This document shows, piece after piece, positions 42,938 through 60,659 of a stretch of 64,000 bases of DNA (position 1 is its first letter; each line of letters opens with the position of its first letter). The position numbers and the translations under genes are program-made. The notes below the pieces were generated by a model that saw only the letters and a program-made list of their open reading frames with translations, ran no database searches and was not told the origin of the DNA. Origin of the DNA: Onthophagus taurus (taxonomy: Eukaryota; Arthropoda; Insecta; Coleoptera; Scarabaeidae); assembly GCF_036711975.1 (NCBI RefSeq), contig NC_091971.1:23071501-23135500 (forward strand). Direction: 5' to 3'.

Positions 42938-43878
42938 ACAGGGTGTATCTGAATGACTGCAACAAACTTCAAGGGGTGATTCTTTAGTGAATTTTAAGGG
43001 TACTTTCATATATGAACCATGGGTGACTTCGGCTCCCCTAAGGAGCTACACCCCTCCAAAAATGGCGGAAAATTTTGGTTTAATTGTTTTTTCTCAAAAA
43101 CCATAAACGCTAGGAAAATGAAATTTGGGGAATATGTTTAACTCATAATAGGGCACGTTTCGACCCTATTTGTACTTTCAACCTACCCTTCTAAACTACT
43201 AAACGTAACCACCCCCGTTCAATTTATGCCTAGATTTTTTTTATGAAGATGATAAATACATTGGAAAAATTTCAGTTAAATAGATAAAACTATTCTAAAA
43301 CTTTTTTGTCTGTTTGATGTTCTTCGAAAATTTAATAATTTCTGAGAAAAAAAATAATTAAGCAAACACTAACTGTTAAGCTGTAGGGTTGTTAATCGAA
43401 AGTTGGAATGAATTTTTAATGAAAAAATCTTAGTAGGTTTTGCAATCTTTGTCAGAAATATTTTTGACGTTTAAATGTCAGTGGTTTTTGGAAAAATTTT
43501 AGAGAGACAAAAAAGTTTTAGGGTACTTTCATCTACCTAGATAAAAAATTTTTAATGTATTTATCATCTGCATAAAAAAAATATTAGCAAAAATGTGAAG
43601 GGGGTGGTTACGTTTAGTAGTTTAGAAGGGTAGGTTGAAAGTACAAGTAGGGTCAAAACATGCCCTATTATGAGTTAAACATATTCCCCAAATTTCATTT
43701 TCCTAGCGTTTATGGTTTTTGAGAAAAACAAATTAAACCAAAATTTTCCGCCATTTTTGGAGGGGTGTAGCTCCTTAGGGGAGCCGAAGTCGCCCATGGT
43801 TCATATATTAAAGTACCCTTAAAATTCACTAAAGAATCACCCCGTGAAGTTTGTTGCAGTCATTCAGATACACCCTGT
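42938..43878. mobile_element. Palindromic element Z, copy 2 (0.94 kb)
   Basis: Same ends and arms as the element at 31414-32623 (CAGGGTGTATCTGAATGACT, then TTCAAGGGGTGATTCTTTAG). The central part is about 270 bp shorter: the join follows GTCAGTGGTTTT, where copy 1 continues with CGTACGATTATTATG. Flanked by TATA on the right. Confidence 0.9.
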
Positions 43879-44249
43879 ATAAATTAAAATTATATCAACC
43901 TGAAACTGGTCATCATATTGTGTCTTGTAACAATGTTGTTTGTCAATTGTTTTTTTCTTTTGAAAAGTAATTCGAAGAGAATATCGTCCTATACCGATAC
44001 TCCACTGCCAAAACTCACTAAGTGACATTTTGATATTTTGGAGAAAAACACTAATAATTTTCGAGCATTTCACTTAGTGACTATTAACTGCACGAAACAG
44101 GCTTATTTAGTACGTTATCGTAGTTAAATATTTTTCCCACAGATACTCCACTTCAAAATGTAGTTAGTGGCTAAGTTATTTCGATTTTCTTAAAAATGTT
44201 AGTGAATTTTGGCAGTGATAGGGCGATATGTAGTATTCAATAAAAGACA
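43879..44249. other. Spacer with no recognised feature
   Basis: Non-coding. Two stretches with CACTAAGTGA/TCACTTAGTG inverse motifs (44013 and 44070) suggest a small decayed inverted repeat. Nothing else seen. Confidence 0.35.
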
Positions 44250-45070
44250 AATATCTCCTGAGAAATTGACTGCCAGCTTTCTCCATCTCTTTGGTAGTAT
44301 GGTTCCACGCTGGTTATTTGTAAGCACAATTTTTGGCAGCCTACTATTTAGTATTCTAATCACGTGGTAGTGCCAAAATTTGGTTTCGCCATTTCACAAC
44401 GGCCTGAACCCTGTATTAGTCTCTGATATTTGAGTTATTAATTCTGCCCTATCTGGTCTTTCCTGAGATCGTCCTTAGGTTCTTCATTTCTTCTACTCTT
44501 TAACTTGCTCTTCTATTTGTTAGGTACTTTACTATTTAGTTTTACTATTAGGTACTTTTATTGCGCACTCTACTACTTATATGCATGAATTTGTTCGACC
44601 AAACATTACCTCAAATTGAGATTGCGAACACTTTGTTGATTTGACTTCTCAGGTCTTTTGCGGGATCGTGAATGTTTGGGAAAGTAGGAACATTTCATGA
44701 CTAGTTCGATGGGAATATTGTCGACTACCAGATTACATTTTTTTGGCTCTCTTGCTACCACCATAAAATTTAATTTTAAAGGACCCAATCCATGTTCAGA
44801 CCTTCACTCGCTTGATAGAATCTGTGTTGTTGTTTTTGCAGTCATTCACTAAGTTAGCGATTATTGCAGCATAATCAGCGTAGCATATTAAGTAGACTTT
44901 CTGTGGACCTATTTTATATCCTAAGATTAAAGTTATCACTGCCTCGATTATTTTGTTCATTAATACGTTGAACAAAAATGGGCAAGACACCTTTTCGGAT
45001 GCCATCTGATATTGGGATGTCTTCAATTAATTCTTCTCTGGCCCTTTCTTTAGTTGTGTACTTTGTGTCT
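44250..45070 (-). pseudogene. Non-LTR retrotransposon RT relic, 3' of nan
   Basis: The minus-strand frame from 45026 reads KVSCPFLFNVLMNKIIEAVI, then KIGPQKVYLICYADYAAIIA, the palm motif of a LINE reverse transcriptase in which the second catalytic Asp of YADD has become Tyr. Downstream 44788-44606 gives FMVVAREPKKCNLVVDNIPI, the usual thumb segment. Frame breaks separate the parts. Further degraded LINE sequence runs to about 44250. Confidence 0.75.
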
Positions 45071-45145
45071 AATTTGTGTGACAAAGCATATATGCAGGTG
45101 AATTTTTACATGACAAATACTTTACATTACTATTTTGTATTAAAT

Positions 45146-52515
<7,370 letters not shown>

Positions 52516-52674
52516 TATTAATTGAGAATTAATTCGTTAAATTGGATTTTTGGTAAATAAAATTTTACTGTTTGAAAAGCAACTTTATTTGATCAATAAT
52601 AAAAGGAGATTAGTACAGAAATATGTTTGATCAATAAAGTGATTCAAAATAATGAATGTAAAATAAAAATAAAT
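52516..52674. other. Spacer between nan start and RFC1 end
   Basis: Only about 160 bp separate the nan start codon from the RFC1 stop codon; both genes are on the minus strand, RFC1 upstream. It must hold the RFC1 3' UTR and the nan promoter or leader, unless nan has an untranslated upstream exon. A minus-strand AATAAA occurs around 52551-52562. Confidence 0.5.
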
Positions 52675-53152
52675 TCATTTCTTCTTTCCTCTTCCTCTAC
52701 CCGGCTTTTTTTCTGCTGGTTTTTTCTCGCCTCCTTTTACTGGTTTCTTTGCTTTTTTAGCAGTTACCATAGAGTCTTTAGAAACATCTTCTTCATCACC
52801 ATCACTTAAATTTTCATCATTTTCACTGTTTAAATTATCTTCTTCTAAATAAGAAGAGGCCTTCTTTTTAACCGTTGTTGCAGAAGCATATGGAAGCAAA
52901 ACGTTTTTATTGTAAGCTCGTGTAAAAGCAGCTTTAACTTTGCTATCAACCATAGCCATAGGATCGCTTTGTTTTGACCAAGAAGTAACGTGTATTAAGT
53001 TACTTAAATCTTCTCTTAATAAATTGTAAGTGTTCATGACTGCAACGGAGTCATTAACACCTTCGTTTCCATTTTTTATTAATGGTTTTATTATTTTATT
53101 TCGAATGAAATAGCTGTAATCTAAATTTACGTCGTTTCGACTACCAGAAATA
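52675..53152 (-). CDS. RFC1: Replication factor C large subunit, last exon (partial gene)
   Basis: The exon opens after a TTTTTAG acceptor at 53153 and ends at TAA in 52675-52677. It reads ISGSRNDVNLDYSYFIRNKI, then IKNGNEGVNDSVAVMNTYNL and PMAMVDSKVKAAFTRAYNKN, and finishes in a basic lysine/glycine tail (KKPGRGRGKKK). The 'VDSKVKAAFTRAYNK...LLPY' segment and the acidic-then-basic tail match the C-terminus of RFC1, the large subunit of the clamp loader that places PCNA on DNA in the nucleus. All upstream exons (BRCT and AAA+ domains) are missing from this window: the intron runs beyond 64000 or the next exon is hidden among transposons. Confidence 0.85.
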
Positions 53153-53164
53153 CTAAAAATAAAT

Positions 53165-53629
53165 TATGTTTAAAATAAATATTATAATTGAATGGTTTAT
53201 TTCAGAAAGGGGCTAAGTAACATTTTTGACAATTTTGAGATACATAAGTGTATGTTCGTATTATCTTTTTGTACACCTATCTTTGGGTGTAGAAAGGAAG
53301 TATGATTCATAAGTCTCTAACATTTATTGTTGGGAGAGAATATTTCGTTTGCTGTAGAAAGGTACTAAGTATCGTTAGATAGTCCCTTTCTGCTACAAAC
53401 TGTCAGTTTGACCACTAACAATTACGCAACTAGGGCTTGAACATATAAAAGTGATTGCTATCTGCCTAGCGATATTATTATTAGCCAATCATATTACTGA
53501 ATCATATTTCGTTGATAGGGTACGATGGCTCATATCGCAGATCGCAATTGCTATATGTGTGCAAGCACTTATCGACTCAACCTACAGTCAAAACGTTATT
53601 ACTAAATTAAGTAACAATAACTGCTTTAA
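53165..53629. mobile_element. Copy of the outer-element terminus found in Got1 intron 5
   Basis: From GGTTTATTTCAGAAAGGGGC (about 53193) to the phrase GCTCATATCGCAGATCGCAA (about 53548) it parallels 15870-16232 with small indels. The matching inverse end was not found downstream in this window. It is followed by about 60 bp of unique sequence before the LINE-related ORF. Confidence 0.75.
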
Positions 53630-54004
53630 GTGGTAATAATGGAAGAAATAGAAAGTGCATGTTCGCTAAGTGATACAAAAATCAGAATTTCTAAAAAAAG
53701 GAAAAGAGGAGTTAACAATTCCGACTATTATACTCGAAATATTATAAAACATGTTAGAATTATTAAGGAAAACGATATTTTAATTACAAGGGAAATGATG
53801 AAGAAAAAAGTGTGGCAGAGAGGGGAGGTAGAGATAGATAGATATATAGAGGCCAGGAAAAAATACAAAAATGAATGCAAGAAAAAGAAGAGGGAGCTGA
53901 AGGAAAGGGAGGCTTAGAAAATTAAGGAGTTGAAAGAAAAAAATGAGGTATGGAGATACTTAAAGAGGATGAGGAAGGGAAGGGAGGAAGTCAGCAAAGA
54001 TATA
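53630..54004 (+). pseudogene. LINE ORF2 segment before the gypsy insertion
   Basis: An ORF of 95 codons (53630-53914) begins MVIMEEIESACSLSDTKIRI and ends KYKNECKKKKRELKEREA; after a stop the frame continues KIKELKEKNEVWRYLKRMRK. The last part is the usual linker between endonuclease and RT of R1-like LINEs ('W.Y.K..RK'), and continues in frame with 58313 onward. The first 50 residues (RNIIKHVRIIKEN) do not look like LINE sequence; a separate gene-like fragment is possible. Confidence 0.55.
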
Positions 54005-54139
54005 AGTAATGTATTGTTAAGTTAGACCACTGGATGGCGTTACCATATAGAACATTGTATTACATATGTGTTGCATCAAGTTATGACCAGTTAATAAACA
54101 ACGTAGCAAAGGAAAGCACGTGTTTTATTGAACACAACA
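54005..54139 (+). repeat. 5' LTR of the gypsy element
   Basis: 135 bp. Begins AGTAATGTATTG (the 3' copy has TGTAATG) and ends GAACACAACA. Short for a gypsy LTR. Confidence 0.9.
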
Positions 54140-54187
54140 TGGTGACAGCGGTATAAAAGTGCAGAAAAAGAAAAGAAAAAGTGAAAA

Positions 54188-54691
54188 ATGGAGGAAGCAA
54201 GGTTAGAGAAAATGAGTTTCACGGGAAACGTAAGCCAAAACTGCGAAAAATTTAAAAGTAAATACAAATTATATATAGACGCGTTCTGCGACGAGAACAT
54301 AAAAGAAAAGAAAAAGATAGCAATGTTGTTATACGCTATGGGCGATGAAGGACAAGAGATATTCAAGTCATTTAATATAAAAGAAGACGAAAAAACATTA
54401 GATACAATCATGGAAAAGTTTGAAAAGCATTTCGTACCGAAAGCGAACGTTACGTACGAACGTTATATGTTTTTTAATAGAAAACAAAAAGAAGATGAAA
54501 CTTACGAACAGTATGTGACACTGCTCAGAAATTTGAGTGATAACTGTAAGTTCGGTACCCTGAAGAAAGAGCTGGTGAAGGATATATTTATTGGGGGCAT
54601 AAAAAGTCAACAACTTTTTGAAGGCTTTAGAGATGGCGCAAGTCAGGGAAATTTCCGGAAAGCAAGTCGAGGCGTTGGATGCGAGACATGA
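54188..54691 (+). pseudogene. Gag (matrix/capsid part) of the gypsy element
   Basis: Starts MEEARLEKMSFTGNVSQNCE. It includes a retrotransposon-gag-type segment with KFKSKYKLYIDAFCDENIKE and later YERYMFFNRKQKEDETYEQY, the usual capsid 'F..R.Q...E....Y...L' motif. The frame ends at 54691 while the nucleocapsid zinc knuckle is in the next frame from 54618. The switch is +1, within the 74-nt overlap around a CTTTTTGAAGGC stretch. Either a programmed frameshift or a one-base indel in this copy would explain it. Confidence 0.8.
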
Positions 54692-57600
54692 AATCGAAGT
54701 GGTAAAGAAGAATGAAAATACTAGTCGAGGTTGGAGATGTAAAAAATGTTTAACCGAACATGAATATAAGAAATGTCCAGCATATGGGAAGCAGTGTTAC
54801 AAGTGCAACGGTGCAAATCATTTTTCAAGGGCATGCAGAGCAACAAGCGGCAGCAATCGAGAAAAGGCGGAGACAACGCGGCGATACCAAGGGACAGAGA
54901 CGGCGACCAGCGGTCAGAAGAAAGGCGGCGGCACGAGCGGCAAACGTGGATTCAAAGGAGTAAGAGAAATAGAAAAAGATAAGTACCTTAGTGAGAATCA
55001 AAGTTCCGACTCAGACCACACTATTGAGACTGTAGTAAAAAACGTAAACAGTGTAAATTCTTGGTTTGAAAAGTTAAAAATTAACGGTAAATTTTTAAGT
55101 TTTAAAATAGACTCAGGCGCGGATTGCAACTTAATGTCGTTAGATGATTATGTAAAATTAGGGTTAAATAAAAATGATATTATAAAAACTAATGATCATA
55201 TCAGTACGTATACAAAGGAACAAATTTCAATGGCAGGTTACGCTAAAATAAAGTGTTTGTTAAAAGAGAATAGTTATAAAATAAAATTCTATATCACACA
55301 GAAAACGTATAACAATGTATTAGGTTTAAACACATGCATAAAATTAGACATTTTAAGAAAAGTTAATCAGTTAAATAGAGGTTTTGAAAAATATGCTGAT
55401 TTATTAGACAATAAGATAGGCTGTATAGACACAAAAGTTAAACTAGTATTAGATAAAGATGTTAAAGCAAAAATAGCACCATTTAGAAGAATACCGTTTA
55501 GTATTAGAGATGATTTAAAGAAAGAGTTGGATAGAATGGTGAAATTGGAAATTATCAAACCAATAGAAGAACCGACTGAATGGGTTAGCAACATAGTAAT
55601 AGTAAAAAAGAATAACGGGAATTTAAGAATATATCTTGACCCACAACAGCTTAATAGAGCAATAAAGAGGAGCCATTATCCACTTCCAGCATTAGAAGAA
55701 ATGGCAGCAAAATTGCATGGATCAAAATATTTCACCAAACTAGACGCCAATTCCGGGTATTGGATGGTACCACTGGATACTGAAAGTTCAAAGTTGTGTA
55801 CATTCCAAACACCATTCGGAAGATACCGATTTTTAAGAATGCCATTTGGATTGAACTGTTCAGGAGAAATTTTCCACAGAATAATATCTCAATCATTTGA
55901 AAAGATTAAAGGTGTCGTTACCTTCCAAGACGATATTTTAATATACGTAGAAGATAGCGAAACATTGGAAAAGAGAACGATAAAAGTATTAGAGAAAGCG
56001 AGAGAGAAGAAAATTAAATTTAATAGACAAAAATGTAGCTTCAATATGAAGGATGTGACGTTTTTGGGTCATAAATTTGGGGAATATGGCATGAAAATAG
56101 ACGAAGAGAAAATGAAAGGAGTAGAACAATTGAAAACACCACACGATAAAAAATCCTTGCAACGCATATTGGGGTTTTTCAACTATGTGAGCAAATACAT
56201 ACCAAACTTTTGGAACTACACACAGAGTATGAGGGAACTGCTGAAAAAAGACGTAGAGTTTGTATGGAATCACCAACTTGAAAAGGATTTGCAAGATTTA
56301 AAGAAAGCAATAATTAGATCACCGGAGCTGAGATATTTTAATGAAAAAGAGGAAATAACACTTACAGTAGATGCCAGTTCAAAGGGATTAGGAGCAGCCT
56401 TAATGCAAAATCAAAGGCCAGTGGCGTTTGCTTCAAAAGCACTGACTACCACACAGCAGGGTTACGCGCAAATAGAGAAGGAATTATTGGCGGTAGTATT
56501 TGGATGCGAAAGATTTAGACAGTATGTGTATGGAAAAAACATCGTAATAGAAACCGACCATAAACCGTTGATCCCAATTTCCAAAAAGCCATTAGATAAA
56601 TTAACACCACGAATAAAATTAATGATGTTTAAATTGCAAGAATATACATATGAATGAGTTTACAAGCAAGGAAAGCATATGTATATAGCGGATACCCTGT
56701 CGAGAGATATGGAAAATCCAATCGAGAAAGACAATAATACCAATGAGATGGAAATCCAGGTAGATTTTGTAACAAAAGCAATACCGATAGGAGATAATAT
56801 ATGGAGAATGATTAAGGACGAATCTGCTAAAGACGAATCATTGACTAAGTTGAGACAAATAATCAGAAAAGGATGGCCAAAGTATTACCGAGATGTTCCA
56901 GATGATGTTAAGAAGTACCATCATTTACGACATGAGCTGACGATAAGTGATAATATAATCTTGATAAACAATCGAATATTTATACCTGAAGTTCTAAAAA
57001 AGATTATGCTAGAAAAGCTACACACGGGTCACCCAGGCGTAGTAAGAAATAAAAGTAGAGCAGAAGGATCTATGTATTGGATTGGAATAAATCGGGATAT
57101 AGAGAGATTCGTTAATGAATGTAAGGTATGTAATAAATTTCAAGCAAACAAACAGAAAAAACAACTGATTTTGAGAGAAATACCGGTTCTGCCATGGCAG
57201 GAAGTAGGCATGGACGTTTTTGAGTGTGATCAAACACAGTACATGGTCGTGGTAGACTATCTGTCAAATTTTATTGAAGTTGAAAGGTTAAAAGATCTAA
57301 CCAGTAAAACAATAATAAAAAAGTCTAAGGCAGTCTTCGCAAGACATGGAATACCAACAAAAGTCTTTACTGATGGTGCCTTATACTACAACAGTAAAGA
57401 ATTTAAAAATTTTGCCATAGAGTGGGACTTTACCCATACAATATCAAGTCCCCATTATGCACAGTCGAATGGAATGGCCGAGTCAGCCGTAAAACGAGTT
57501 AAGAACTTATTAAAAGAATGCAAGGAAGACAACTCAGACGTGTACTTAGCGTTACTGAACATGCGAAATACGAAACGAGGAAAAATAAGCTCTCCAGCTG

Positions 57601-57872
57601 AAATGTTATATAGTAGGAATTTAAGAACCAACATACCCACTACCGTAAAAACATTAAAGCCGAAAATAACCTTAAATTACGACCGAAAGGAAATTGTAAA
57701 AAGTAAAAAACTATATAAACAGAACTATGACAAAAACTCAAAAAAGACGGAGGACAGGTTCAACGAAGATGAAAGAATTTATTTTAAGAAACGTTTGGAA
57801 GGAAGCTGGAAGGAAGCAGGAAGGGAAAATAAGCAAAAATTTGACAGAACCGAGATCGTACATAGTTATTGA
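54618..57872 (+). pseudogene. Nucleocapsid and pol of the gypsy element, with one premature stop
   Basis: In one frame: zinc-binding clusters (WRCKKCLTEHEYKKC, then QCYKCNGANHFSRAC, about 54750-54840), the protease active site (KIDSGADCNLM, about 55108), RT with LDANSGYW and the palm motif FQDD (about 55930; YxDD is more usual), RNase H (TVDASSKGLGAAL, about 56370), the integrase HHCC zinc finger (HTGHPGV...CKVCNKF, about 57020-57140) and the DDE core with FTDGALYYNSKEF (about 57370). A single in-frame TGA at 56655-56657 separates RNase H from integrase. A frameshift near 57800 moves the C-terminal end (PRSYIV-type motif) into the frame of 57727-58140. These breaks indicate a non-autonomous copy unless the TGA is read through. 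Confidence 0.9.
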
Positions 57873-58140
57873 TAATGAAGATAAGCAGTACCGAAGGAAT
57901 GAGAAATTCAAAAGAAAAAACCAAACGTTTCCCATTGACGAAACTGATGAAAGGAAAAATCAGGAAAGAGACGAAAACATGAAGAATGAACACACCAAAA
58001 GAGATGAAAAGGCAGTACGGGACAGCACAAACACACCAAAACATGAGAAAGAAATACTGACCGACATGAACGCTTACAAAACGAGATCAGGCCGTATTGT
58101 AAAAAATAAATACCAATACAATAACTTAAGAAGTATTTAG
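57727..58140 (+). pseudogene. C-terminal pol tail in a second frame
   Basis: Reads GKISKNLTEPRSYIVIDNED, then DKQYRRNEKFKRKN and ends TRSGRIVKNKYQYNNLRSI. The PRSYIV...RRN pattern is the usual end of integrase in gypsy/mdg-type elements, so this frame continues the pol polyprotein after a frameshift in this copy. The highly charged middle is not a membrane protein, which argues against an envelope. Confidence 0.7.
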
Positions 58141-58172
58141 ATGTAAGCATTGTAAAAAAAAAGAAGGGAAGT

Positions 58173-58307
58173 TGTAATGTATTGTTAAGTTAGACCACTG
58201 GATGGCGTTACCGTATAGAGCATTGTATTACATATGTGTTGCATCAAGTTATGACCACTTAATAAAGAACGTAGCAAAGGAAAGCACGTGTTTTATTGAA
58301 CACAACA
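58173..58307 (+). repeat. 3' LTR of the gypsy element
   Basis: 135 bp beginning TGTAATGTATTGTTAAG and ending GAACACAACA, directly after the purine tract. Followed by the duplicated ATATA. Confidence 0.9.
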
Positions 58308-59467
58308 ATATACAAATGACTGAATGGAGAACCTACTTCATGGGATTGTTGGGAGGGATGGAAGAGAGAAGACTGGGAGAAATGGAAGCAGTGTTGAGGG
58401 GACTGAAGAGGGGAAGGGCGCCAGGAGAGGATGAGATCCAGAATGAGGCATGGTTAGAGGCGACGGAGACAGTGAAGAAGAAGCTATGGAAGGTAATAAA
58501 CGACGTATGGATGGGGGAGAGGTTTTCGGACAGGTGGGGAATGGGGATAATATGCCCACTGTATAAAAAGGGGAGTAAAAGGGTGGTTAGCAATTATAGA
58601 GGGATTACACTGTTGTACACCACTTTCAAAATTTATGCAAAGATACTGCTGGGGAGGTTAGAAGAGGAAATGAAGAGGGGGGAATTGTTGGTATTCTGGA
58701 CGACAAAGGGATTGAGACAGGGGTGACCGCTTAGTCCCACACTATTTGTAATATATACGGCGGACTTGGAAAAAAGACTTGTGAAGGTGCAAATGGGTTG
58801 GGCCTTGGCGTATGCGGACGATTTGGTGGTCGTGGCTAGAGAGGCGGTGGAGATGAAGGAGATGATAAAGTCCCTGGAAAGATATTTTAAGGCAAAGGGG
58901 TTGGAGGCAAACGTCTAGAAAACAAAGATAATGAAGTTCTGCAAAGGGCAGAAGGCTGATCTATGGGCAAAGGGCAGGGACAGGGAAGAATATTATAGAA
59001 GGGTGGGATACTCACTAACTGGGATCGAAAACAACTGAGACATAGCGACAGGGACATACAGAGGCAGGAAAGAAGGTCACAGATACGAGAAGGGAGATAC
59101 AATGAAAGGTATGGGGAGGTAGTGACAGAGGAACTGCCAAAATATTTGTTGATGGAGGGGGATGATGAAGGGAAGAGATTGGTGGCCAGATTCCGCTGTG
59201 GCAATAAGGAGAAAGGGAATAGGTACTGGGCGGACGATATGGAGAGGTGGTGTAGGCTGTGTGGAGAGGATTGGGAGACATTGGAACACATACTGAGAGG
59301 GTGTAGTGAGCTAAGGGAGGAGGCAATGGACAAGAAGCAGATTTTGGGAGAGGGGGGCGAGGGCAAAAGATGGATGAGTGAGGTGAGGATCTGGAGGTAT
59401 ATATTATATACAGTGTGTCCCCGGATAGGCGAAACTGAGGTGAGGATCTGGAGGTATATATTATATA
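58308..59467 (+). pseudogene. R1-like non-LTR retrotransposon: RT and C-terminal zinc knuckle
   Basis: Continues the LINE after the gypsy element. MTEWRTYFMGLLGGMEERRL, then VLRGLKRGRAPGEDEIQNEA and SNYRGITLLYTTFKIYAKIL (RT motifs 1-3), then after a stop near 58724 broken frames with TLFVIYTADLEKRL and ALAYADDLVVVA (58800-58830), the catalytic YADD intact. The end (59122-59390) reads EEGKRLVARFRC-like sequence and WCRLCGEDWETLEHILRGCS, the C-terminal zinc knuckle. Stops and frameshifts make it inactive. The 3' UTR continues at about 60498-60600 beyond a MITE, ending with an AATAAAACACTTATTATTAA tail. Confidence 0.85.
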
Positions 59468-59494
59468 CAGTGTGTCCCCGGATAGGCGAAACGA
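59381..59494. repeat. 57-bp tandem duplication at the LINE/MITE junction
   Basis: The segment starting AGGTGAGGATCTGGAGGTAT and ending GGATAGGCGAAAC is present twice in a row with period 57. Each unit contains the LINE 3' end plus the first ~27 bases of the MITE terminus (CAGTGTGTCCCCGGATAGGC), so the duplication arose after the MITE inserted. Confidence 0.9.
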
Positions 59495-60497
59495 CTCTTA
59501 TAAAATGTAAAATTTTTTCGAGATTAATTGTCATCTGTTGGGGTTCAGCCCTGCTTGGTTAAAGACTAATTTTGAACATATTTTCAAATTTTAAAAAACA
59601 AGTGACTTGACACTGAAGTGAAAACTTCTTGTGCATCAGGTAAAGTACCTTTTCTCTTTACAGTATGGTAAAATATTACTAAGAAATTTTATTCAGAATG
59701 AAAAGTTAGGGCCATATGAAAATTTTCGGAATCATCGGTCTACTTTGATAAAACCCATTTTTGGTTATTTTCGTCAATAGTACTTTATTACAATTTTGTT
59801 TTGAAATTCAGATTATTCGGAAGAAATAAACAAACCGTTCCTAAAATGTTCACAAAAAATTAAGTGTGTGTTCACCCACAAAAGTAACAGTTAATCAGTT
59901 TCATCATATTTTTTTTGTTAGAGTGAATACTTCCTGTTCTAAGAAATCTTTTGATTAAACGCCAACAAGTACTTCTTTTAATTCGAGTATTTGTAAATTT
60001 TTCACTAAATAAAGCAATAACCAAATTTAACCGTGAACCATGAACCACATTTATCCGTTTTCCCCCGGTTCCATAACACTGAATCACGTAAACTTTCTCC
60101 TCTAATGTTAACATTGTATTTAAAAAACACTTTAAATTTACTAAATTACATATTGACAGATTAACAGTGACAGGAAAGCAATTTTGTTTTATCCATGGCA
60201 GTCTTTGTTAGAAATAAAGTTGTTTGACTTGAATTTTATAAAAGTAGGCCGATCAATCCGAAAATTTGCATATGGCCACAGTTTTTCATTCTGAACAAAA
60301 ATTTCTGAGTAACACTTTCACGTACTGTAAACAGAAAAGATTCTTTCACTGTCAAGGCTCACTTGTTTTTTAAAAATTGAAAATATGTTCAAAATTAGTC
60401 GTTAATCAAGCAGGGCTAAACCTCAAAAAATGAGAATTAATATCGCAAAAAAATTTACCTTTTATAAGAGTCGTTTCACTTATCCGGGGACACACTG
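59468..60497 (-). mobile_element. Inverted-repeat element with a mariner-type helix-turn-helix relic
   Basis: Ends CAGTGTGTCCCCGGATAGGC and inverse (GATAAGTG-type variant: TTATCCGGGGACACACTG) at 60497, flanked by TATA. The inverted arms extend about 350 bp with decay. On the minus strand 60114-59872 starts MLTLEEKVYVIQCYGTGGKR, then ALFSEKFTNTRIKRSTCWRL and IKRFLRTGSI, the N-terminal helix-turn-helix region typical of a group of insect mariner-like transposases. The catalytic part is missing; this is a deletion derivative. Confidence 0.8.
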
Positions 60498-60659
60498 TAT
60501 ATATACCTCCAGAGGTATATATAGATTGTATTGTATTATATTAGCAAAGGGAAAATTGTAAATATAAAGAAACAATAAAACACTTATTATTAAAAAAAGT
60601 GTGGAGAAGCTTGTCGGTAAGTGTTACACGAACTGACGAGATGTATTTTTTTAACTAAA

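Larger units (their letters stand above)
54005..58307 (+). mobile_element. Gypsy-type LTR retrotransposon, nearly complete
   Basis: Two 135-bp LTRs (54005-54139 and 58173-58307) are flanked by a 5-bp target duplication ATATA (54000-54004 and 58308-58312). They differ by only a few substitutions, including the first base of the 5' LTR, so the insertion is fairly recent. A primer-binding-site candidate (TGGTGACAGCGG) follows the 5' LTR directly and a polypurine tract (AAAAGAAGGGAAG) precedes the 3' LTR. Gag, protease, RT, RNase H and integrase are recognisable; no envelope ORF lies between integrase and the 3' LTR. It interrupts a LINE in the RFC1 intron, in antisense to RFC1. Confidence 0.95.

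Noticed and set aside
54005-58307. Gypsy element considered as an envelope-bearing errantivirus
   Set aside because: Nothing between the integrase end and the 3' LTR has a signal peptide, fusion peptide or membrane anchor; the last ORF is a charged continuation of pol.
58887-59534. Minus-strand ORF of 215 codons rich in Ser/Pro/Leu
   Set aside because: It is the antisense of the purine-rich LINE coding strand; composition and the 57-bp duplication explain its length.
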